Assembly (NCBI GenBank): GCA_963921825.1
Contig: OY997590.1
Coordinates: 61,804,012-61,868,011 of the forward strand
Length of the DNA stretch: 64,000 bases
Direction: 5' to 3'
Source: Erodium maritimum
Taxonomy: Eukaryota; Streptophyta; Magnoliopsida; Geraniales; Geraniaceae
Position numbers and translations under genes: made by a program. Shown one piece after another: positions 57,891-64,000 of the stretch (position 1 is its first letter; each line of letters begins with the position of its first letter). The notes below the pieces were generated by a model. It did not search any database, had not been told where the DNA came from, and saw nothing but the letters and a program-made list of their open reading frames with translations.

Positions 57891-60207
57891 ATTATCTGTT
57901 ATCGTGAGGAGAAATCTATTGAGAACCACTCTTAACATAGGAACTGTGAGAACCAATCCTAGCCACACACATTTAAGATCCAACTTTCACCATGATGCCA
58001 CATCATCATCTCAATTCTACCATAGTTCACGCCACTTTCATCTATTCTCACACAAGCAAAGGCATAATTGTAATAACATGGTGCCATGTGGACAATTGTC
58101 CATTTTTTTTTCACCAATTCACTAATTTAATGTTTCCTGATTCGTTTGAACTCCGATTAACTTCAAACTTGCGCCAATATTTTTCTTTTTTCAAGGGCTT
58201 TAAATCAAGATCAGTCATGAATATATTTTGAAGCACGAAAATAAAAATTTATATCAAGGTGATAAAAATAATGTTGAGCGTTGATAAATCTTCACTAATA
58301 AATGTTTTATATCGGAGTACCAAACTAGTGTTAAATGTTGATAAAAAAAACATGTAATGAGGTGATAAGAAACAAATAATGATGTGATAAAAACAATTTT
58401 CAATTTTGATAATAAGTGTGATACACTAGAGTTTAACGTTGATAAAAAAGAACTTGTGATGAGGTGATAAAAAACACGTAATTCAATGATAAATCTAGTG
58501 TGTAAGAACCACTCCCGGTCAACGCCGGTCAATCGGCGGAAAAACGGAAAAAAATTAAACTTGATTAAACGGGGTCGAATTATATCGAATTAATTATTTG
58601 GGCTGAGTTAATTTCGAGTGGAGATTGTTATTTTTCTTTGGGCTTTAAAGTCCATGTCCTTGGGCCCAACCAACTTAAGCCCACTAGTGTTTGCTTTGGC
58701 TCATTTAAGTGTTGAAGCAGTAGGGTTTTCATTAGATTGGGTGGTTGGCAGCTGAACCGAAAGAAATGGGGATCTGACTCTTGTGTGGGCGGCGGAAATT
58801 TCTTTTTGGCAAAAACTATGTTCTTGGGTGATGGTTCACAAGTGATCTATAGATCAAGCAAGCAAGTGGGGGATAGCATTATTGCGTGGTCAATGGAAGA
58901 CCAAGAGCAAAACATCTTTATTGTAAGACTTGTTTTACTATAGAACCCATGACCTCGGCGTGATTGAATCACTTACTGTCATATATGGTGTGATTTGTGT
59001 TCCCAAGCAAAGAACACTACACCTTGTTTATTTTGATGCTCACGGTCAAAACATCAATCAAGGTTAGTGATCTTTCTTTATTCTTGTCTCTCTTTTATGG
59101 ATTTGGTGGTTGTAATGGAAATTTTGAAGCATTAAATGTTAATCACTTTCCTTGGAGAAGACTACTCTGGTTTGGTAATTTTTATAGCTAAATGGCAGGA
59201 CTTTGTATAAGAAAAAGGGGTTTCTTTTTTGTTTATCGGTTATGAGTGTCAAAGTGGTTTTGTGGGGTTTTTATCTGATGAAAACTAACATTTATGAGTT
59301 GGGTTTGAGTCTGGAAATTTCAGCAAGCCAAAGGTTGGTTTAGGTGTCTAATTTTGTTTTAAGAATTAAGAAGTTAGGGTTTGTAATTCATAAGATTTCG
59401 GAAATTTTAATTAGAAACTTTAAACGCGAATTAAATCGCTCGGAAGTCGGAAATTGATTCTGTCAAGTACATTGGGACCCTTGAATTATTCTAAGACCGT
59501 AGAAACGAAAACGGGAATTTTCGGAGCCCCGGAAGGGCGTTTCCAAAACCCGGGCAGATTCTCCAAGTCGGGCGAATCCGGCTTTTCCGAGTCTTTTATC
59601 GACAATGTCGAGTAATCGGGAAGTTTGGGAGTGATCGAAATTGTCGGGGTTACGTTTGGGCATTAAGTTTATTGAATTTCAGTTTATTCCTGCGAGTTTA
59701 AAAGTGCCTTAAATTTGTGATCTTTTAGATCGTGCCGCGGACCAAGGCAAGGGAAAGCTAGGCGAGTGACTGAGATCACGCCGGAGCTTGTTGGTTAGCT
59801 TTTGGAGAACACGCACGAGGTAGGGAAAAGTAGCCGGATCTCGGCCCTGACTAGGGAAAGTTAACAGTAGAATTGCATGTGACACCGGGGTGTCGTGGGT
59901 TGAATAGGTTTATTTAAATATTAGAAAAGCATGATACGGGATTGTAGCGTTTATTAGAAAAGCATGTTACGGGAACTTAGTAATTATTGGAAAGGCATGT
60001 GACACTTAGTACTGTCGTAGGAATAGAGAACTTAGCGATAATTGTTTTACTGGAGGCATATGACCATGCCCGGAGGTTGATTGTGAACTTATCGATATTA
60101 GGAGTACTGGAGGCATATGACCATGCCCGGAGGTTGACTGTGAAACTGTTGATATTAGGACTATTGGAGGCTTGGGTTAAGCCGGAGGTTGATTGTTTAT
60201 TTTGGCG

Positions 60208-60745
60208 TCTTGGGTGGCCATGAGAGCCGTGCTATTTATTGTTGAGTTTGGGTGGCCATGAGAGCCGTGTTATTTATTGTTGAGTTTGGGTGGCCTTGAG
60301 AGCCCGTGTTATTTATTGTTGAGTTTGGGTGGCCTTGAGAGCCCGCGTTATTTATTGTTGAGTTTGGGTGGCCTTGAGAGCCCGTATATTTAAATTGGTG
60401 TCTTGGGTGGCCATGAGTGCTCGTGTCTTACTGTCAGTGTTTTGGGGTGGCCGTGAGTGCCGTGGGGTTGTTGAACCCGAGTCTTGACCGTTGGTGTGTC
60501 TTGAGTGGCAGTGAGTGCCCGTGGGGTTGTCGAACCCGAGTCTTGACCGTTGGTGTGTCTTGAGTGGCAGTGAGTGCCCGTGGGGTTGAACCCGAGTCTT
60601 GACCGTTGGTGTGTCTTGAGTGGTAGTGAGTGCCCGTGGGGTTGTTGAACCCGAGTCTTGACCGTTGGTGTGTCTTGAGTGGCAGTGAGTGCCCGTGGGG
60701 TTGTTGAACCCGAGTCTTGACTGTTGAGATGTCTTGAGTGACCTT
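60208..60745 (+). repeat. tandem repeats of ~47 bp and ~60 bp in the solo LTR
   Basis: First block: repeated GGGTGGCC(A/T)TGAGAGCC with TTATTTATTGTTGAGTTT. Second block (from about 60490): repeated TGTCTTGAGTGGCAGTGAGTG with GAACCCGAGTCTTGACCG. Reverse-complement relatives of the first block occur at about 49560-49710. Confidence 0.85.
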
Positions 60746-60811
60746 GAGTGCCTGTGTGATTGAACTTGCCTGTGATTGTGATTGTGGTTACCTGAAGTTG
60801 TGATTTCGAAA

Positions 60812-61145
60812 GGTCGACAGCCTGATCCGACTTAGTGTCGATGAATTGCGAGTTCTAAAGGTCGACAGCCTGATCCGACTTCGTGTCGATGAATTGCGAG
60901 GTCTAAAGGTCGACAGCCTGATCCGACTTAGTGTCGATGAATATCGAGTTCTAAAGGTCGACAGCCTGATCCGACTTAGTGTCGATGAATTGCGAGTTCT
61001 AAAGGTCGACAACCTGATCCGACTTAGTGTCGATGAATTGCGAGTTCTAAAGGTCGACAGCCTGATCCGACTTAGTGTCGATGAATTGCGAGTTCGAAAG
61101 GTCGACAGCCTGATCCGACTTCGTGTCGAGGAATTGCGATAGGTC
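60812..61145 (+). repeat. 48 bp tandem repeats (about 7 units) in the solo LTR
   Basis: The unit contains GGTCGACAGCCTGATCCGAC then TTAGTGTCGATGAATTGCGA. Seven units here versus about five in the LTR at 48597-51495. Confidence 0.9.
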
Positions 61146-62508
61146 GATCCCTGACCTGATTGAGATTGGTCACTGAGCAGCTGGTGTGCGATCCTTTGTG
61201 ATCTTGTTTGGCGTTGTGTAGTCTTTCTGTCGTGTCCTTGGAGGAGGTCGTCGATAGTTGTGTCGGGTCTACATTGTATTATCGAGTGTTGAGTCTGTTG
61301 AGGAAAGTAATGGGTTGTGGGTCAGTTGGTTACTTGAGTTGGGGATTGTAGTCCCGGTGTCGGGTTTGGTTTTAGTGTTACTGGCTTTTCTGCTAATTAT
61401 GTCGTAGTCAGTCTGTTATCCGTGGTGGTGAGCGAACGCTCACCCCTAGCTGCTTTTCTTACAGGTACTGTTCGTGGGACGGACTAGGTGAGCTCTCGAA
61501 GCTTGTGGAGCTAGGAGCGGAGTCCGGGTTTTGTCTTTTGAGTCTAGTGACGGATACCGTGTACTTTTGTCCACTTGTTGGGACGTGTTTTTAAACTGTA
61601 ATTATTATTTTGTTGAACTAAATTGGCATTTTAATTGATTTAATGAAAACAGGTTTCAAGTGTTTTTCATGTTTTTAAAACGTTCGCGTCCCGAGTTCGA
61701 TTTACTGAAATTGGGGTGTGACATAGTGTTTAGTGTTGATAAAACTGGTGTTCATAAAAAGCACGTGATGAGATGATACAAATCATGATCAGTTTTGGAG
61801 AATGGGGTGATAAAACAGTGTAAAGTGTTGATAAAAACAGGGTAAAGTGTTGATAAACCCAGAGCAAAGTGTTGATAAAAATTACCCATATATAATTCCT
61901 TTAAAAACTGGCCCCGAAATAATATTTTTTTTCGTGCTTCAAAAAAAAACATGTGATGGGGGTGATAAAACACACGTAATTTGAATGATAAACCTAGTGT
62001 TTAGTGTTGATAAAACTAGTGTTCATAAAAAGCACGCGATGAGGTGATAAAATCATGATCAGTTTTGGAAAATGAGGTGATAAAACCAGTGTAAAGTGTT
62101 GATAAAACCAGTGTAAAAATGTTGATAAATCCAGAGCAAAGTGTTGATAAAAATTACCCAGATTTTTTTTTAAAAAATTCTACCCCGAAATAATTTTTTT
62201 TTTTCGTGTTTCAAAATATATTAATGACTGATCTTGATTGAAAGCCCTTAAAAAAAACTAATTACGCAAGTTTGAAGCCAATCGGAGTTCAAACGAAGCG
62301 GGAAAAATTAAATTAGTGAATTGGTTAAAAAAATAATATGATAGTTTTACTAAAAAGCCCTTACCACTTACTAAAAAGTGCTGTTTTTTTACAGTCAACT
62401 ACTCAATTGAATCTCATCCATCCATTCCTAAAATGGATGACTTACATTGGTTCTCGCGGTTCCTACGTTAAAACATGGTTCTCACCAGATTTTTCCTCCT
62501 GTTATCGT

Positions 62509-63190
62509 TATCAATAAAGCTTCAACCCATATACTCGAAAAAACTAATAGCGTCTCTCGTTACCAAAATTAGCTGTCACCGTTCAAATCACATTGTGGCA
62601 TCTGTTCAAACCTAGGCCACTTGATGGTTGGCTAGGCGTTCAATTAGTCTGAATTCTAAAGGGTTATATAGTCATTGCAGGCTCTATAATTGATTAGGAA
62701 TATACTAAATTGTTATTATAATGCCTGAGGATATTCAACCTTACTTTTTGAATCATGTGGAAAACCAAGGGATATTCGGTTGATCATTTAATAAATTGTA
62801 TGACTTATTTCGATATATTCTGATTATGTTTGTGGCTTGCTTCATTATCAAATAAGTTGACTTTCTTCTTTCTCTTTTGTCTTCTTATGACAATCCAATC
62901 ATCACCGGAACAAAAAACAGCAAACATGCATTGAACATACCCTTGAAGTTTCACTCGATATAAACATGGCGTCTATAAGAGAAAAAAAATCTAACAGTTT
63001 GTTAAGAAAACTTAAGTACATCTCATGGTGAAATCTAAAACAGTATTCAAAATACTTATTTTTTAAGCAACAAATAATATTATTGATAAATAAAAGAAAC
63101 GATCACGAGGATTAAAGCGTGGAACTAAATAATTAAGACGAGATATAGTTTCGATAATGTTCGATACACTAATCCTATGACAATGGTATT
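62509..63190. other. AT-rich intergenic, nothing supported
   Basis: No gene, repeat or RNA recognised. Confidence 0.4.
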
Positions 63191-63199
63191 ATCAAGGAG

Positions 63200-63734
63200 A
63201 AACCTATCGTGGGAGGTGTTTCCGAGTTTGAATTCATTGTGCTTCTGGCCTTGTCACTCTTCGTCGTGGATTGTATGGTTCTTGTCTCTCCTTTGGCCTT
63301 TTCTGTAGCTTGTTGGATTTCTGCTCTTCCTTAGATATAGGCTCTTTTCGATTTCCTTTGTACCTCTGTCTTGCTTGCGGGGCCCGTCATTCTTTTGGTG
63401 TTGTCCTACGTCGTGTTGTACTGGGTCTTTAGGCCTTGGAAATCGAGTTGTCCTTCTTCTTTTGGGTTATGAGTTTCGGTGTTTTACACTGATTTATCTT
63501 TGCCGGTTTGCGATGTTGGTCGTCGGCGTGTCGGTGCTGATTGAGGTGCCGATGAGATACAGTTTCTCCTCTAGTTCAGGTTAGGTCTTTGGTGTTTACT
63601 TTGGAAGACGGCTAGCTTTCTCGAGCTTTATGGTTGACATATCTGGGTTTTAGACCCCTTTTTTAGTGCTTCATGGTGGCTATATTCGGGTGTGAGTCTC
63701 CTTTTTTAGCCGTCTTTTTGTGTTCGTTTCCTTT
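63200..63734 (+). other. T/G-rich LINE 3'-UTR-like sequence
   Basis: The composition (TTTTGG, CTTTGTTCT, repeated short TGG-rich frames) is like the T-rich 3' UTR of the LINE unit at 42746-43090. No ORF1 or tail is visible before the window ends, so this is weak. Confidence 0.3.
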
Positions 63735-64000
63735 TGGGTATGCGTACCCTTTCACTTCAGGGTCTGCGTACTCATTCAGTTCAGGGTCTGCGTACCCATT
63801 CACTTCAGGGTTTGTGTACCCCTTCACTTCAGGATCTGCGTACCCATTCACTTCAGGGTCTGCGTACTCATTCATTATTCAGGTCTTTATGGTTGTAAAA
63901 TCTAGGTTCTAGACCTTTTTATTGTATTATTTCAGGTACCCCGGTATGGGGCTTCAGGGTCTGCGTACCCATTCATTTTCAGGGTCTGCGTACCCATTCA
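63735..64000 (+). repeat. 24 bp minisatellite, continuing past the window
   Basis: Units of the form TTCAGGGTCTGCGTACCCAT plus TCAC run at about 63735-63870, are interrupted, and resume at about 63950 up to the window end. The unit is divisible by three, so frames stay open on both strands. Confidence 0.88.

Larger units (their letters stand above)
58501..61723 (+). mobile_element. solo LTR of the gypsy family (3223 bp), + strand
   Basis: Starts TGTAAGAACC, ends TTGGGGTGTGACA, and is flanked by TAGTG (58496-58500 and 61724-61728). There is no internal sequence. It has a donor-like CAAG|GTTAGT near 59062, the palindrome GGTGAGCGAACGCTCACC at 61427-61444 and an acceptor-like TTACAG soon after. 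Several tandem arrays lie at 60208-60745 and 60812-61145. It sits within the Mutator-like element. Confidence 0.9.
57906..62498. mobile_element. long-TIR, transposase-less Mutator-like element with a nested solo LTR
   Basis: The left end GAGGAGAAATCTATTGAGAACC and the inverted right end GAGGAAAAATCTGGTGAGAACC are arms of about 300-340 bp (57906-58245 and about 62195-62498), diverged but aligned along their length. CTGTTATCGT flanks both sides (57896-57905 and 62499-62508), a 9-10 bp duplication as expected for Mutator-like elements. Without the solo LTR the element is about 1.37 kb. The centre is an array of GTTGATAAAA / GGTGATAAAA motifs with a ~265 bp tandem unit near 61730-62195. There is no transposase. 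Confidence 0.85.

Noticed and set aside
60846-61142. Open frame of repeated KVDSLIRLSVDEL units
   Set aside because: By-product of a 48 bp tandem repeat (divisible by three) in a solo LTR. It is open on both strands and there is no gene context.
49172-61145. CRISPR-like regular repeats
   Set aside because: The repeats are contiguous without spacers, in a plant LTR; it is a minisatellite.
63663-63912. Frames of repeated YAYPFTSG or EYADPEVNG units
   Set aside because: By-product of the 24 bp minisatellite; both strands are open.
1-64000. tRNA, rRNA or organelle-derived genes
   Set aside because: None recognised. The TGGTATCAG matches are retrotransposon primer-binding sites, not tRNA genes.

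Overview
The window is nuclear DNA of a flowering plant, most likely a eudicot. Two host genes have GT/AG introns and plant-type protein families, and almost everything else is plant transposable elements. Only two intact host genes are supported: a seven-exon polygalacturonase on + (15366-17778) and a two-exon high-affinity nitrate transporter of the NRT2.5 type on - (43460-45071). They are unrelated in function and about 26 kb apart, separated by nested transposons.

Layout. 1-10140: a Ty1/copia element on the - strand in a tandem arrangement (LTR, internal, shared LTR, second internal running off the left edge). 10141-14690: two convergent LINE-type units that carry ORF1 (DUF4283 plus CCHC) but no reverse transcriptase. 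15196-18015: the polygalacturonase gene with TATA and poly(A) signals. 18837-34985: a PIF/Harbinger element carrying a Myb-like ORF1, split by three later insertions: a 2.9 kb non-autonomous LTR element (TSD CGGTG), a 10.6 kb Ty3/gypsy chromovirus-like element (TSD GTACT) and a 0.67 kb hAT-like foldback MITE. 35510-37094: a second Harbinger end with a broken transposase. 37110-43090: three more RT-less LINE-type units. 43460-45150: NRT2.5-like gene and its TATA box. 45750-47370: a further RT-less LINE unit with a 16 bp target-site duplication.

47798-53312: a + strand solo LTR (TSD GTTAA) that contains a - strand solo LTR of the same broad family (48597-51495). 53313-57905: AT-rich sequence with no gene I can support. 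57906-62498: a long-TIR, transposase-less Mutator-like element (TSD CTGTTATCGT) with a 3.2 kb solo LTR (TSD TAGTG) inside it. 62509-64000: AT-rich sequence, then T-rich LINE-like sequence and a 24 bp minisatellite cut by the window end.

The best candidates for something undescribed are: (1) a set of ORF1-only LINE-like retroposons, analogous in layout to mammalian half-LINEs; (2) a palindromic hairpin next to a splice-acceptor-like site, kept in all five copies of the gypsy-family LTR; (3) a small non-autonomous LTR element with an unrecognised 314-residue frame; and (4) a tandem copia whose LTR differences appear to mark the crossover that made it. All boundaries, counts and divergences were read by eye; nothing was searched against a database.
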